Source: an uncultured Mailhella sp. | GTDB taxonomy: Bacteria > Desulfobacterota > Desulfovibrionia > Desulfovibrionales > Desulfovibrionaceae | Length of the DNA: 5,292 nucleotides | Reading direction: 5' to 3' | Assembly (NCBI GenBank): GCA_910579055.1 | Contig: CAJTSU010000006.1 | Location: 1-5,292 of the forward strand | Part shown: positions 5,276-5,292 of the stretch, piece by piece | How the letters are laid out: the number at the start of each line of letters is the position of its first letter | Position numbering within the stretch: position 1 is the first letter of the stretch | Position numbers and translations under genes: made by a program | Notes under the pieces: generated by a model | Databases searched by the model: none | The model's input: only the letters and a program-made list of their open reading frames with translations | What the model was told of the DNA's origin: nothing

Positions 5276-5292
5276 GAGGCGCAAGCGAGTCG
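5276..5292 (+). repeat. Right copy of the 14-bp repeat (GAGGCGCAAGCGAG)
   Basis: This is identical over 14 bases to 12-25 and in the same orientation. It differs by one base just after (T instead of C) before a shared CG. The window ends here, so the element may continue. Its position after the operon hairpin suggests that the 12-28 copy may likewise lie after an upstream gene. Confidence 0.6.

Noticed and set aside
1..5292. CRISPR array, insertion sequence, toxin-antitoxin or defence system
   Set aside because: There are no repeated spacer units, transposase motifs or terminal inverted repeats with target duplications, and no small toxin-like genes. All coding space is used by the metabolic operon.

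Overview
The window holds one compact rightward operon of six genes, read without a break from about 489 to 5194. It is preceded by a roughly 490-base non-coding leader and followed by a hairpin and a short tail. The genes are, in order, a 2x[4Fe-4S] ferredoxin-like delta subunit, the alpha, beta and gamma subunits of a 2-oxoacid:ferredoxin oxidoreductase (best read as 2-oxoglutarate:ferredoxin oxidoreductase, KorDABC), and the beta and alpha subunits of ADP-forming succinyl-CoA synthetase (SucC, SucD). No gene is broken, and every family motif I looked for is present.

Together the genes form a complete enzymatic module. KorDABC interconverts 2-oxoglutarate + CoA + oxidised ferredoxin with succinyl-CoA + CO2 + reduced ferredoxin. 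SucCD interconverts succinyl-CoA + ADP + Pi with succinate + ATP + CoA. Run forward, the module gives ATP plus low-potential electrons. Run backward, it gives 2-oxoglutarate (a glutamate precursor) from succinate by reductive carboxylation. The sequence does not show which direction is used. Neighbouring genes overlap by 4, 1, 4 and 4 bases, or are 3 bases apart (korB-korC). Each has a strong purine-rich Shine-Dalgarno site, so the subunits are probably translationally coupled and made in step.

The leader (1-488) has three parts. Positions 1-150 are of mixed composition with a perfect 8-bp-arm hairpin and a 14-bp sequence that recurs at the right end of the window. Positions 151-343 are strikingly AT-rich (about a quarter GC by hand count, against clearly GC-rich genes). 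Positions 344-488 hold the probable control region: a sigma70-like promoter (TTGACG, 17 bp, TATTAA), a hairpin around its -35 box, and two copies of the palindrome GGTATACC 30 bp apart at and just after the predicted transcription start. This looks like a repressor-controlled promoter, perhaps for a GntR-type regulator. The regulator is not encoded here.

The organism is a GC-rich bacterium with anaerobic metabolism, since the oxygen-sensitive, ferredoxin-linked enzyme replaces the lipoate-dependent dehydrogenase. Gene style, GC-rich codon use and the downstream G/C-rich hairpin would suit a Desulfovibrionaceae-like Desulfobacterota member. This is an impression, not a demonstrated assignment. 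I see no mobile element, CRISPR array, tRNA or rRNA, and no evidence of a wholly new system. The most interesting parts are the promoter/operator architecture and the repeat pair flanking the operon.
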